Assembly (NCBI GenBank): GCA_015231755.1
Contig: JADGAZ010000008.1
Coordinates: forward strand, 62,001 to 126,000
Direction: 5' to 3'
From: Magnetococcales bacterium
Lineage (GTDB): Bacteria > Pseudomonadota > Magnetococcia > Magnetococcales > Magnetaquicoccaceae
DNA length: 64,000 nt
The translations under genes and the position numbers were made by a program. The notes under the pieces were generated by a model. It was not told the origin of the DNA and did not search any database. It was given only the letters and a program-made list of their open reading frames with translations. Below are positions 1-10,545 of this stretch, in pieces (position 1 is the first letter of the stretch; each line of letters starts with the position of its first letter).

Positions 1-34
1 CCGATTTCAGGAAATGGCAGGAGCCGATCACACC

Positions 35-1369
35 ATGTCAATTCAAGTCATCATGCCGGATGGCCCGGTACGCAAAGCCTGGAACTATCTGATCCTGCTG
101 GCCACCGTCTGGTATACCTGGAGCGTGCCGCTGTTTCTGGTCCCCAAGATCGGCATTCCGGACTGGTCGCATCTGATTGATATGATTTTGACCATTCTGT
201 TCTTTTGTGACCTGTTGCTCAATTTTCGCACGGCCGTGATGGTGGATGGGGAACTCCTGACCCGACCCGAAGCGATCCGCAAACACTATCTCAAAGGCTA
301 TTTCACCCTGGATCTGCTGGCCTCGATCCCGTGGGATTTTCTGTGCATGGCGCTGGGATACTGGGATGCGGCCACCTGGGCGGTGATCGCCGTCAGACTG
401 CTGCGCATCTTCCGACTGCCCCATCTGTTGCGGGTCCAGGGCATGGACATGCCGGCCACAGTCACGGAACAACTTTTCATTACCAATTTTTGGATTCTCA
501 CCATCACGTGCTGGTGTACCAGTATCTGGCTAATGATCGTCGAACAGCCGCCGAACGAAGATCTGACCACATTCATCATCAAGGGATTTTATTGGACCGT
601 GACCACCATGGCCTCGGTGGGCTATGGGGACATCACCCCCACCACCAACGTGGGCCGCATCTTTGCCATGTTCGTGATGCTCTTGGGGGTAGCGATCTAT
701 GCGTACATCATCGGCCACATTTCCACTCTGATCGTCAATTCCAACATCCTGCGCAAACAAAACAAGGAAAAAATCGAACAATTGGCCGCCTTCATGCGCC
801 AATATGACCTGCCTGTCGCCTTGCAGAACGATATTTTCAGCTTTTATCGTCACTATCTCATGGAACACAGCGCCGGTGGAGCCGGCATCCTGCGGGATCT
901 GCCGGACAAGTTGAGCAAACGGATCCATCAGCATGTCAACATTCACCTGTTGCGCCGTGGTCCACTGTTCAAAAAGGCCAGCCTGGAACTGCTGGAAGCC
1001 CTGGGAGCCCGTCTCACGTCGGAAATGTTTCTCCCCGGAGAGGAGATCATCCACATCGGCGCTTCAGGACACGAAATGTATATCCTGGTCCACGGCGTGG
1101 TGGCCGTGACCAATCAGGAAGGGGAGTTGCTCGCCAAACTGCGCACCAAGGACGTGTTCGGAGAGATCGCCCTGCTCCACGATACGGTGCGCATGGCCAA
1201 CATTCGGGCCATCACCGCCTGCAACACCTTGAAACTGGACAAACAGGATTTCGATCAGGTGATCGCCTCCTTCCCCGAATTCCGCAAAGAACTGCGCAAG
1301 ATCCAGTTGAACCGCACCACCGGCATGGACAGCCAACCCCCTCACGTTCAAGGAGACGACGGGGGATAA
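35..1369 (+). CDS. Voltage/cyclic-nucleotide-gated type potassium channel
   Basis: Inner-membrane six-helix ion channel with a cytoplasmic cyclic-nucleotide-binding-type domain, 444 residues. The sequence shows hydrophobic helices S1-S6 over roughly residues 15-240, an S4-like stretch with arginines three apart (RLLRIFRL, about residue 125), the K+ selectivity filter SVGYGD near residue 198 preceding the last helix, and a C-terminal cNMP domain (about 320-430) whose phosphate-binding cassette reads FGEIALLHDTVRMANIRA. I chose the ATG at 35 because AGGAG lies 11 bases upstream. An in-frame ATG at 14 would add seven residues and cannot be excluded so close to the window edge. The ligand is not proven by sequence. 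The 3' end overlaps the convergent AttH-like gene by 22 bases. Confidence 0.88.
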   Translation: MSIQVIMPDGPVRKAWNYLILLATVWYTWSVPLFLVPKIGIPDWSHLIDMILTILFFCDLLLNFRTAVMVDGELLTRPEAIRKHYLKGYFTLDLLASIPWDFLCMALGYWDAATWAVIAVRLLRIFRLPHLLRVQGMDMPATVTEQLFITNFWILTITCWCTSIWLMIVEQPPNEDLTTFIIKGFYWTVTTMASVGYGDITPTTNVGRIFAMFVMLLGVAIYAYIIGHISTLIVNSNILRKQNKEKIEQLAAFMRQYDLPVALQNDIFSFYRHYLMEHSAGGAGILRDLPDKLSKRIHQHVNIHLLRRGPLFKKASLELLEALGARLTSEMFLPGEEIIHIGASGHEMYILVHGVVAVTNQEGELLAKLRTKDVFGEIALLHDTVRMANIRAITACNTLKLDKQDFDQVIASFPEFRKELRKIQLNRTTGMDSQPPHVQGDDGG

Positions 1370-2520
1370 CCGGTCAATTCCACATAGCCGAAACCGGAAA
1401 CCGGGCGTTCCCCATGACGCCCCTGAATCTCCACCGCTCCCTCCCAATAGTGGACCGCGGCTTCGGCAAGCTCCTGATTTTTGATGCGCGGGGTGAGGGT
1501 GAGTTCCAGTTGCTGTTCCGGAACCACCACCCGCCATCCGGATGGATAACGGATGCCGGTGGCGGAACTGGTCCAGGATCCGGTGTTTTCCTGTCGCCAC
1601 GCCTCCCGACGCAAGGGAATGACCCGACCATCCGGAGCCACCAGGGTTCCCTGACTTTGGGGGTCATCGGCACCGTCTTTCAAACGCATGCGATAAAACA
1701 TCACCTCCCATCCGTCATCCAGTTGCAACGAAAACCAGTCCCAGCCCACCTGATCCGGAGCCAGGGCCGAGGTGCTCCACTCCCGATCCATCCAACTGGC
1801 GCCCCGCACCCGCTGGATCCGTTCCCCCAGACGCAACTCTCCCCGGGTTTCCAACCGGGTCAGGGAGTAATAATAAGAAGCCGCTCCGGTTTGATCACTC
1901 TTGCGGCTCAATCCTCGCTCCCCCTGAAGCACCACCGGCTTGAGGGCATTAAGCTCCAGTTGCAATTGGATCGCATCCTGGGCCGCTGTCAATTGCAGCC
2001 TGGGCTGTGCGGGGGTTCCCCCCACCCGGGCCAGACTCCACCCTTCCAGCCACACCCGTTCGGCATCGGCTCCGGCCAGTCCCAACGCACCCCGGGAAAC
2101 TTTCTGGAAATGATGAAACCGGTCCCCCGTCACATCGCTCACCGCCAGATGCCCCAAATAAAGCTGAGAAGCGCCCCAGGCGGATTCCCGTTTGGCCGGA
2201 TTTGGATCCAGACCCACGCGAAACAAGGTGAGTTGATAACCGAATCGGGACTTGCCATCGTCGCTTTCCAGATTGCCGGTCACATACCACCACTCCTGAC
2301 GAAACTCCGGATGGGGACCATGATCCGCCGGAAATTCAAAAACCCGGGGGATTGTGGCCTGACGGAAGCCCGTGCCGGACGGCTCACCCAGAACCGAGCG
2401 GATCTCCAGGCCACCCCCGCGGGAGTGGTGGGTCATCGGTCCCAGCCAGCGCCACATCACCCCTCCGATCAGGGCAACCGCAAGCAACACCACCAGCCCG
2501 TAAAAAGTCGCAGGTTTCAT
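1348..2520 (-). CDS. AttH/CrtC-like lipocalin-domain protein, membrane-anchored
   Basis: A 390-residue protein of the AttH/CrtC-like family (two lipocalin-type beta-barrels; relatives are annotated hydroxyneurosporene synthase-like or predicted secreted hydrolase). Seen in sequence: an N-terminal signal/anchor helix (residues 5-25), then the family hallmark EFPADHGPHPEFRQEWWYVTG near residue 65, and later blocks such as WMDREWSTS with a following GWDWFSLQLDDG. Its ATG overlaps the stop of the upstream FtsX permease as ATGA, so the two are translationally coupled. In many bacteria an AttH-like protein sits beside an FtsX permease and a LolD-type ATPase, which suggests a shared role in moving or modifying lipidic cargo at the envelope. 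The substrate is unknown. Confidence 0.8.
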   Translation of the reverse strand: MKPATFYGLVVLLAVALIGGVMWRWLGPMTHHSRGGGLEIRSVLGEPSGTGFRQATIPRVFEFPADHGPHPEFRQEWWYVTGNLESDDGKSRFGYQLTLFRVGLDPNPAKRESAWGASQLYLGHLAVSDVTGDRFHHFQKVSRGALGLAGADAERVWLEGWSLARVGGTPAQPRLQLTAAQDAIQLQLELNALKPVVLQGERGLSRKSDQTGAASYYYSLTRLETRGELRLGERIQRVRGASWMDREWSTSALAPDQVGWDWFSLQLDDGWEVMFYRMRLKDGADDPQSQGTLVAPDGRVIPLRREAWRQENTGSWTSSATGIRYPSGWRVVVPEQQLELTLTPRIKNQELAEAAVHYWEGAVEIQGRHGERPVSGFGYVELTGYPPSSP

Positions 2521-5048
2521 GACTCCCTCAACGCCTCCACCGGAGGCGTGCGGGCCATGCGCCGGGCAGCCGGGATTCCGGCCAGCAGAGCCGTGGGGAT
2601 GGCCAGCAACAATGGTTGCGCCACCAGCCAGAGATCCAGATGGCTTTCCAGGGTCCAGCCAAAGGCCCGCTGGTTGATGACATGGATCAACATCCATCCC
2701 TGGGCCAGCCCCAAAGGCACGGCCAGGGTGCCGGCGGCCAGACCCAACAGACCGGTTTGCAGCAGCACCGATCGACGAATTTCCCCCACGGTCAAGCCGA
2801 TGGCCCGCAACGCCGCCAGCTCACGCACCCGTTCGTGACCAATCGCGGCCAGGGCGGTCAACACCCCGAAAAAGGCGGTGAGCAACGCCAGCAGACGCAA
2901 GGCGCGGGTGATGGCGAAGGTGCGGTCGAAAATCTCCAAAGAGGTCTGACGCAACGCCCGGTTGGATTGCAAATGAAGGGATCGTTCCGGCCCCGCCGCC
3001 ACCCGCAGCGCATTCAGCATGGCATCGGGATCGACTCCCGCTTGCAACTGAATGCCCAACACGCTCATCTGCGCATCGTGCCAGTGGCGACGCCAGGTGT
3101 TGAGGCTTAAGGTGATCATGCCGGCATCCGAACGAAAATCACGATGGACCCCTCCGATCACAAAAGCGTGGGGACCGGCGGGAGTGGGCAGGGTGATCCG
3201 ATCCCCCACCCCCAGGTCGCGACGAAAGGCCAGGGATTCGGTGATCAGGATCGCCTCGTCGTCTTGAAAACGGGGCCAAAGAGCGGCATGGTTCCCCTGG
3301 TCCAACAACAGGCTGGAAAAGCGGGTCTCGTCGATATCCAACAGATGCAGCCGCAACACCCCTTCCAGAGTTTCCAGATTAACCCGTCGTCCCAGCCCCA
3401 CCGAGGCGATACCCGGCAGGGAGGAGAGCCGCCGGATCAACTCCGGATCCAAAGGAATCGAGTCGGCGTTGGAAAGGGTCCCGGCTGCCGAGACATAAAT
3501 ATCCGAAACCGTGGTGCTTTCCAGCCACTGCACCACGGTGCCACGAAAGCCATGAATCAGCATGCCCATGCCCGAAACCATGGCGGTGGCGACCGTCAAG
3601 GCCGCAACGGCCGTTCCGGTACGGCTCAAGCCCCGCTGCACCCCTCCGGCGGCCAGGGCGCCATTCAATCCGGCGATCCGCACCAGTGGGCCCCGCACCC
3701 GATCCATCAGCCAGGAGGTGAACCAGGGGGCGATCAAGGCGGCGCTGACGGTCAAAATGCCCATGGCAGCCAGTCCCGGCTCCAGCCGGTTCGATGGCAC
3801 CAACGCCACCACCAGGGCCAAAAGCATGCCCCCCACCCCGATCCACGCCCATCGGGGTGCCGCCACCCGGTGACGCTCCTCCAGATGGGAGCGGCTCATG
3901 GCGGCGATCACCGAAGCGTTGGCCGCCTCCCGAGCCGGCAGCCAGGAGGCGAGCAGCGTCGCGCCGATCCCCAACACACCCCCCTTGATCAAGGAAAACG
4001 GCTCCGGAGTAAGATCCGTGACCTGCAACCGGAAATACAAATCATCGATGGTGCGGGCCACCAGATGGAGCAGTCCCTCCCCCAGCAACACCCCCAGCGC
4101 CACCCCGATCAAGGTGCCGGGAATGCCCAGCATCAGGCCATCCAGAAGGGTCTGGCGGAAAATCTCCGCTTTCGTCACCCCCTGTGCCCGCAGCAGTCCG
4201 GTCAGGGGCCGGCGTCGCACCACGGAAAAAACCATGGCGTTGTGAATGATGAACATCCCCACCAGCAGGGCCAGCAGGCTCAAGGCGGTGAGATTGGCGC
4301 GAAACGAACGGGTCAACCCCTCCAACACCTCGATCCGGTCGTTGGCGGGCAGCAACAGCACACCGGCGGGCAGGGGCAAAGGGGGATTCTGCCCGGATTT
4401 CAGGATCACATCCATGCGGCTGATATGACCCGACAGGCCGAGAATTTCCTGAGCGGTCCCGATATCCACCAGCAAGGTGGCGTTCAGTCCCTGTTTGGCC
4501 ACGGGATCCTGGGTGGCGATCACCCCCAACAAGGTGATGGTCTTTTTTTGGCCATTGGCCTCGATCTGAAAACGCGCTCCGGGTTTAAGGCCCAGTGTGT
4601 CAGCGGTCGCCTCCAGCAACAGGCCCGAGTCGGGTCGGGTCATCAAGGCGGCCAGCAACGCCTGTTGATCCTTCAGGCCCAACGCAGGCCGCAGGCCCCC
4701 TTCGGCCAGGGGGTCGACACCGAGCAGGGTCAAAGAGTGAGGATCGGGCCACTCCCCCACCCGGATGGTGCCCTCGATCACCGGGGCGGCGGGGGGAGCA
4801 TTGGGCAACAGACGCCAGGCCGCGTAATACCCCTCGGGAACCCCCAGGGGATGGCCCACCAGCCGATGGGTGGCCTTGCCAGCCGCCGCTTCCACCGACA
4901 GGCGCATGGCCCGCAAGGCTCCCTGGTTGGCCAGATCCACCGCCGTGGCCGTGGCCACCCCCAGGGCCACGCCGATCATGGCCAAAAAAGCCAGACCGGG
5001 CTGAGCCAGCAAATGTCGCCACCCGGCCAGCCAGACCAGACGGCTCAT
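2517..5048 (-). CDS. FtsX-family ABC transporter permease (large, duplicated)
   Basis: An 843-residue permease with two MacB/FtsX-type halves: an N-terminal helix, a large periplasmic domain, a three-helix FtsX core (about 245-390), a central pair of helices, a second periplasmic domain (about 530-700) and a C-terminal FtsX core ending in MARTPPVEALRES. The C-terminal TPPVEALR-like tail is typical of the LolE/MacB/YbbP superfamily. I chose the ATG at 5048 because GAGG sits seven bases upstream; a GTG at 5093 would add 15 residues without a ribosome site. It is coupled by ATGA to the AttH-like gene. No LolD-type ATPase gene is found next to it, so the ATPase must be encoded elsewhere if the transporter is complete. 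Likely YbbP-like or lipid/toxin export; the cargo is unknown. Confidence 0.85.
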   Translation of the reverse strand: MSRLVWLAGWRHLLAQPGLAFLAMIGVALGVATATAVDLANQGALRAMRLSVEAAAGKATHRLVGHPLGVPEGYYAAWRLLPNAPPAAPVIEGTIRVGEWPDPHSLTLLGVDPLAEGGLRPALGLKDQQALLAALMTRPDSGLLLEATADTLGLKPGARFQIEANGQKKTITLLGVIATQDPVAKQGLNATLLVDIGTAQEILGLSGHISRMDVILKSGQNPPLPLPAGVLLLPANDRIEVLEGLTRSFRANLTALSLLALLVGMFIIHNAMVFSVVRRRPLTGLLRAQGVTKAEIFRQTLLDGLMLGIPGTLIGVALGVLLGEGLLHLVARTIDDLYFRLQVTDLTPEPFSLIKGGVLGIGATLLASWLPAREAANASVIAAMSRSHLEERHRVAAPRWAWIGVGGMLLALVVALVPSNRLEPGLAAMGILTVSAALIAPWFTSWLMDRVRGPLVRIAGLNGALAAGGVQRGLSRTGTAVAALTVATAMVSGMGMLIHGFRGTVVQWLESTTVSDIYVSAAGTLSNADSIPLDPELIRRLSSLPGIASVGLGRRVNLETLEGVLRLHLLDIDETRFSSLLLDQGNHAALWPRFQDDEAILITESLAFRRDLGVGDRITLPTPAGPHAFVIGGVHRDFRSDAGMITLSLNTWRRHWHDAQMSVLGIQLQAGVDPDAMLNALRVAAGPERSLHLQSNRALRQTSLEIFDRTFAITRALRLLALLTAFFGVLTALAAIGHERVRELAALRAIGLTVGEIRRSVLLQTGLLGLAAGTLAVPLGLAQGWMLIHVINQRAFGWTLESHLDLWLVAQPLLLAIPTALLAGIPAARRMARTPPVEALRES

Positions 5049-5549
5049 GGGGAGGCCTCGACCGCGCAGCGATGAAGAAGAAACAGATTCCACGCCATAG
5101 CGTTGATGGGCACCGTCTGAACTAAAGTGAGGGTTGGACTTCCAGGGAAAGAAAGGAGATCGGGTCGGATCTGTTCAAACTTGCAGCATAGCATGGGCCG
5201 CAAGGTCAGAAAATGGTTGCTCTGCCCTGACCTGTACATGAATATTAAATAGGCAGAATGACCACGAACAACACATCATGGTTGATAATTATGCCAAATA
5301 AATAATCATCTTAAATTCCAACAGCCGAATCATGAAGCGCTCCACACCATGACGAGACCGTTTCCAGACGGTTCTGAAGATTGGTTTTCTCATGTTAATT
5401 AACAGAAAAAAACCCAAACAGAAAACCGAGACAAAGCATTCACCGACTCATCAACCGGATTGCGCGGGATCTGGCACACGCTGTGCGAAAACCATTACTG
5501 TTGCCAATCTTTTCATCATGTCACTTCTTGTTCGACCAGGAGCGTGTCC
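5049..5549. other. Intergenic region upstream of urtA
   Basis: About 500 bases without a convincing gene. The stretch 5240-5420 is markedly AT-rich compared with its surroundings. It holds an inverted repeat ACCGT-N6-ACGGT (5357-5372) and, nearer urtA, the sigma-54 type promoter described separately. Open frames here (for example from 5392 or 5460) have no ribosome site and run into urtA in other frames or as an N-terminal extension that would mask its signal peptide. Confidence 0.6.
5472..5487 (+). promoter_or_regulatory. Sigma-54 (-24/-12) promoter candidate for urtABCDE
   Basis: TGGCACACGCTGTGCG has GG and GC separated by exactly 10 bases and matches 9 of 12 positions of the sigma-54 consensus TGGCACG-N4-TTGC(A/T). 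It lies 63 bases before the urtA start codon, which leaves a leader of about 50 bases. Urea transport operons are commonly under NtrC/sigma-54 nitrogen control, so function and position agree. I did not find a clear NtrC site (GCACC-N5-GGTGC type) upstream. Confidence 0.6.
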
Positions 5550-6821
<1,272 letters not shown>

Positions 6822-6830
6822 CGTTTCACC

Positions 6831-6869
6831 CTCAAGAGGCCGTCAGGGTGCCATCCCCGGCCTCTTGAG
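6831..6869 (+). terminator. Stem-loop between urtA and urtB (attenuator-like)
   Basis: CTCAAGAGGCCG (6831-6842) and CGGCCTCTTGAG (6858-6869) form a perfect 12-bp stem with a 15-base loop. There is no clear U-run after it, so it is more likely an mRNA-stabilising or partial-attenuation hairpin that keeps the binding protein more abundant than the permeases, as is common for ABC operons. Confidence 0.6.
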
Positions 6870-6949
6870 TTCATCTCAAGAATACGGTCAACAAGGCGCT
6901 CCACGATCCGGATGATCCCTCTTTGAAATTGATCTCCAGGACAAAAACA

Positions 6950-8557
6950 ATGCCCCGCTCGGTTTTCGCCATACGGTTCCTCGGGTTTTTCTGGTTTGGG
7001 CTGCTGCTGTGGATTCCACCGCTGCACGCGGAGTGGGATCCTCAACTGGCGCGCATGCTGGCCAGCGGCGATTTCGACTCCCGCATCGGCGCCATCCGCC
7101 AACTGGTGGCCAGCGGTGATCCCAAGGTGGAAGGGATACTCAAGGCCATGGCGGAAGACGCCCTGGCTGTGGCCAACGATCGCCTGTTGCGCCACTCCGA
7201 AGGGATCACCGTGGATCTGTCCACCGGTACCACCCTCACACCACCTTTGCCCGCCATGGAGATGGTCTCCATCAACAACCGCATTCGCCGGGAGATTCAA
7301 GCGGCGCTGGCCTTGCTGCGGCTGTTCGACGCCAAACGGGAGGTGCGCCTGACAGCCGCCGTCGCCTTGCAAAACCGCGCCACTCCCGAGATGGTGGCGG
7401 TTTTGGAACGGGCCATGGAAAAAGAACAGGATCCGGAGATTCATGACTATCTCTTCCTGGGACTGGCCCTGTCCCGGCTGAACAGTCCCGACCCCGCCCA
7501 ACGCCTGACCGCCGTGCGCGCCCTGGGCGACAGCTCCAGCCCCACGGTCAAGGTGACTCTGACCAGACTGCTCCAAAACACCCAGGAACCGGATGACAAC
7601 GTGCGCAAGGAGGCCAAAACCTCCCTGGATCGGGTCAGTCGACGTCTGGCCGTGGGGGAGGCGGTCGCCAGTCTGTTTTCCGGGATTTCGCTGGGATCGA
7701 TCCTGCTACTCACCGCCTTGGGGCTGGCCATCACCTACGGGGTGATGGGCATTCTCAACATGGCCCATGGCGAACTGCTGATGATCGGCGCCTATACCAC
7801 CTTCGCGGTGCAAACCCAGTTTCGCGCCCATCTGCCGGAACTGCTGGACGCCTACCTGCTGGCGGCCATTCCCGCCGCCTTCGTCATCACCGGACTGGTG
7901 GGGGTGGTGATGGAACGCACCGTGATCCGCTGGCTCTACGGTCGTCCTTTGGAAACGTTGCTGGCCACCTGGGGCATCTCCTTGATGTTGATCCAGGGGG
8001 TGCGGCTTTTGTTCGGCGCCCAGAACGTGGAGGTGGCCAATCCGTCGTGGATGTCCGGCGGGGTGATGCCCATGCCCGGCGTGGTGCTGCCTTGGAACCG
8101 GATCGTCATCACCGTGTTGGCCTTGCTGGTATTGGCTTTGACCTGGGGATTGCTCAACCGCACCCGCCTGGGGCTGTTCGTGCGGGCCGTCACCCAGAAC
8201 CGACCCATGGCCGGCTGCGTGGGCGTACCCACCAGTCGGGTGGATACCCTGGCCTTCGGCCTGGGCGCGGGCATCGCCGGATTGGGAGGGGTGGCCATCT
8301 CCCAGATCGCCAACGTGGGACCGGATATGGGACAAGGCTATATCGTGGACTCCTTCCTGGTGGTGGTGCTGGGTGGCGTCGGACAACTGGCCGGAGCGGT
8401 GTGGGCGGCTTTGGGATTGGGGATCGCCGCCAAGGCGCTCGAAGGCTGGGTGGGCGCGGTGATCGCCAAGATTCTCATGCTGGTCTTCATCATCGTCTTC
8501 ATTCAAAAACGCCCCCAGGGACTGTTTGTCCTCAAGGGTCGTCAGGCGGAGCATTAA
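6950..8557 (+). CDS. urtB: Urea ABC transporter, permease UrtB
   Basis: Inner-membrane permease of the LivH-like branched-chain family, 535 residues. UrtB proteins are longer than LivH because of an N-terminal periplasmic extension. Here there is a signal/anchor segment (about residues 8-28) followed by roughly 200 helical, HEAT-like residues, and then the permease core starting near FSGISLGSILLLTALG with about eight hydrophobic helices to the end. GVMGILNMAHGELLMIGAY is the LivH/UrtB signature. I chose the ATG at 6950 (AGGA upstream); a TTG at 6923 would add nine residues. It works with UrtC as the heterodimeric channel driven by UrtD/UrtE. Confidence 0.95.
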   Translation: MPRSVFAIRFLGFFWFGLLLWIPPLHAEWDPQLARMLASGDFDSRIGAIRQLVASGDPKVEGILKAMAEDALAVANDRLLRHSEGITVDLSTGTTLTPPLPAMEMVSINNRIRREIQAALALLRLFDAKREVRLTAAVALQNRATPEMVAVLERAMEKEQDPEIHDYLFLGLALSRLNSPDPAQRLTAVRALGDSSSPTVKVTLTRLLQNTQEPDDNVRKEAKTSLDRVSRRLAVGEAVASLFSGISLGSILLLTALGLAITYGVMGILNMAHGELLMIGAYTTFAVQTQFRAHLPELLDAYLLAAIPAAFVITGLVGVVMERTVIRWLYGRPLETLLATWGISLMLIQGVRLLFGAQNVEVANPSWMSGGVMPMPGVVLPWNRIVITVLALLVLALTWGLLNRTRLGLFVRAVTQNRPMAGCVGVPTSRVDTLAFGLGAGIAGLGGVAISQIANVGPDMGQGYIVDSFLVVVLGGVGQLAGAVWAALGLGIAAKALEGWVGAVIAKILMLVFIIVFIQKRPQGLFVLKGRQAEH

Positions 8558-8564
8558 AATCCCC

Positions 8565-9707
8565 ATGAGCGACTCCCGGCCCGTTTCCCTGCCCATTGTC
8601 CTCCCCGATCTTCCGCCGCCGCCCCGACCCGCGTTGCTGACCCGCATGGGCTGGACCGGTCTGGCCCTGTTCGCCCTGCTGGCCGTGGTGGTGATCCCCG
8701 CCTTGCATCTGGGTACCGCTCCCTCCCACCCGCTGCATGTGTCGGGGTATGCCGTCACCTTGGGGGGGAAAATCCTGTGTTACGCCATCGTGGCCGTGGC
8801 CATGGACCTGATCTGGGGATTCGCGGGCATCCTGTCTTTGGGACATGGGCTGTTTTTCGCCCTGGGAGGGTACGCCTTCGGCATGTACCTGATGCGCGCC
8901 ATTGGCACGGATGGGGTCTATCAATCCGAACTGCCGGATTTCATGGTCTTTCTCAACTGGAAGGAACTCCCCTGGTACTGGAGCGGCAGCGATCATCTGG
9001 GGGTGGCTTTGGCCCTGGTGCTGCTGGTGCCCGGCATTCTGGCTTTCGTGTTCGGTTATTTCGCCTTTCGTTCCCGCATCAAGGGGGTCTATTTCTCCAT
9101 CATCACCCAGGCACTCACCTATGCCTTCATGCTGCTCTTCTTCCGCAACGAAACCGGATTCGGGGGCAACAACGGCTTTACCGATTTCAAACGCATCCTC
9201 GGATTTTCCATCACCACCCCGGAGATGCGGGCCACCCTGTTCGCCCTTTCCGCCGCCATGCTGATCGCCTGTCTGCTGCTGTGCCGCCATCTGGTGACCG
9301 GCAAATTCGGACGGGTGCTGACCGCCATCCGCGACGCCGAATCCCGGGTGATGTTCATCGGCTATCAGCCCCTGTGGTACAAACTGTTCGCCTGGACCCT
9401 TTCGGCCCTCATGACCGCCGTGGCGGGTGCCTTGTATGTGCCCCAGGTGGGCATCATCAATCCCGGCGAGATGTCCCCGGCCAACTCCATCGAAATCGCC
9501 ATCTGGGTGGCCGTGGGAGGACGGGGCACCCTGATCGGACCGATCATCGGCGCTTTTGCCGTCAACCTGTCCAAAAGCTGGTTCACCGTCTCGTTTCCCG
9601 AATACTGGCTCTTTTTCCTGGGATTGCTGTTCGTGACCGTCACCTTGTGGCTGCCTGGAGGGGTCGTTTCCCTGTGGTCCCGCTTGAACGGAGACAAAAC
9701 ATCATGA
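8565..9707 (+). CDS. urtC: Urea ABC transporter, permease UrtC
   Basis: Second permease of the urea transporter (LivM family), 380 residues. After a proline-rich cytoplasmic N-terminus there are about ten hydrophobic segments. The region DLIWGFAGILSLGHGLFFALGGYAFGMYL (in part, about residues 85-110) and the block GVYFSIITQALTYAFMLLFFRNETGFGGNNG are typical of UrtC. The start at 8565 is 7 bases after the urtB stop; an in-frame ATG at 8526 would overlap urtB and lacks support. Its stop overlaps the urtD start as ATGA, indicating coupling. Confidence 0.94.
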   Translation: MSDSRPVSLPIVLPDLPPPPRPALLTRMGWTGLALFALLAVVVIPALHLGTAPSHPLHVSGYAVTLGGKILCYAIVAVAMDLIWGFAGILSLGHGLFFALGGYAFGMYLMRAIGTDGVYQSELPDFMVFLNWKELPWYWSGSDHLGVALALVLLVPGILAFVFGYFAFRSRIKGVYFSIITQALTYAFMLLFFRNETGFGGNNGFTDFKRILGFSITTPEMRATLFALSAAMLIACLLLCRHLVTGKFGRVLTAIRDAESRVMFIGYQPLWYKLFAWTLSALMTAVAGALYVPQVGIINPGEMSPANSIEIAIWVAVGGRGTLIGPIIGAFAVNLSKSWFTVSFPEYWLFFLGLLFVTVTLWLPGGVVSLWSRLNGDKTS

Positions 9708-10543
9708 CGCCTGCCGCCATCACCCCCGCCACCCACCCCAACGACGAGGATTACGGCTCCGCCAATCTGGGTCATCTGCTGGTGCCCGACACCCTGGACA
9801 TCTCCCACAAGGTGATTCTCTACCTGGAGGGGGTGACGGTCTCCTTCGACGGTTTCCGCGCCTTGAACCAGCTCACCCTCACCATCGACGCCGGGGAGTT
9901 GCGTTGCATCATCGGACCCAACGGCGCGGGCAAAACCACCATGATGGATGTGATCACCGGCAAAACCCGACCCGACTCCGGCACGGTCTTTTTCGGCCAG
10001 ACCCTGGACCTGACCCGCATGAGCGAACCGGAGATCGTCCACGCCGGCATTGGCAGAAAATTCCAGAAACCCACCATTTTCGAGCGTCACACCGTATTCG
10101 AGAATCTGGAACTGGCGGTCAAAACCGACAAACGGGTACGCCACAGCCTGCGCGCCCGGCTGGACGGCCTCACCCGCGACCGGATCGACGAGGCGTTGCG
10201 CACCATCCGCCTGACCCATCTGGCCCACGTGCAGGCGGGTCTGCTCTCCCACGGACAGAAACAGTGGCTGGAAATCGGCATGCTGCTGGTCCAGGATCCC
10301 CGACTGCTGCTGCTGGACGAACCGGTGGCGGGCATGACCGACGCAGAGACCGAACACACCGCGGAACTCTTCACCTCTTTGGCGGGACGCCATTCGCTGG
10401 TGGTGGTGGAACACGACATGGCCTTTGTCGCCAAACTGGCCAGTCGGGTCACGGTGCTGCACGAAGGGTCGGTGCTGGCCGAAGGCCGCATGGAAGAGGT
10501 GCAGAATCATCCTCGGGTCATCGAAGTCTATCTGGGACGCTGA
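9704..10543 (+). CDS. urtD: Urea ABC transporter, ATP-binding protein UrtD
   Basis: Cytoplasmic ATPase of the LivG type, 279 residues. Walker A GPNGAGKTT (about 70-78), ABC signature replaced by LSHGQKQWLEIG as usual in LivG/UrtD, Walker B RLLLLDEPVAGM, and the switch histidine in VVVEHDMAFV are all present. A 35-residue N-terminal extension precedes the ATPase domain. It starts inside the urtC stop (ATGA) and ends two bases before urtE. Confidence 0.95.
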   Translation: MTPAAITPATHPNDEDYGSANLGHLLVPDTLDISHKVILYLEGVTVSFDGFRALNQLTLTIDAGELRCIIGPNGAGKTTMMDVITGKTRPDSGTVFFGQTLDLTRMSEPEIVHAGIGRKFQKPTIFERHTVFENLELAVKTDKRVRHSLRARLDGLTRDRIDEALRTIRLTHLAHVQAGLLSHGQKQWLEIGMLLVQDPRLLLLDEPVAGMTDAETEHTAELFTSLAGRHSLVVVEHDMAFVAKLASRVTVLHEGSVLAEGRMEEVQNHPRVIEVYLGR

Positions 10544-10545
10544 TC

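Noticed and set aside
3144-5075. Long open frame antisense to the FtsX gene
   Set aside because: Gln/His/Pro-rich composition, no ribosome site and complete overlap with a conserved permease on the other strand; a codon-bias shadow. The same applies to most other long frames opposite real genes.
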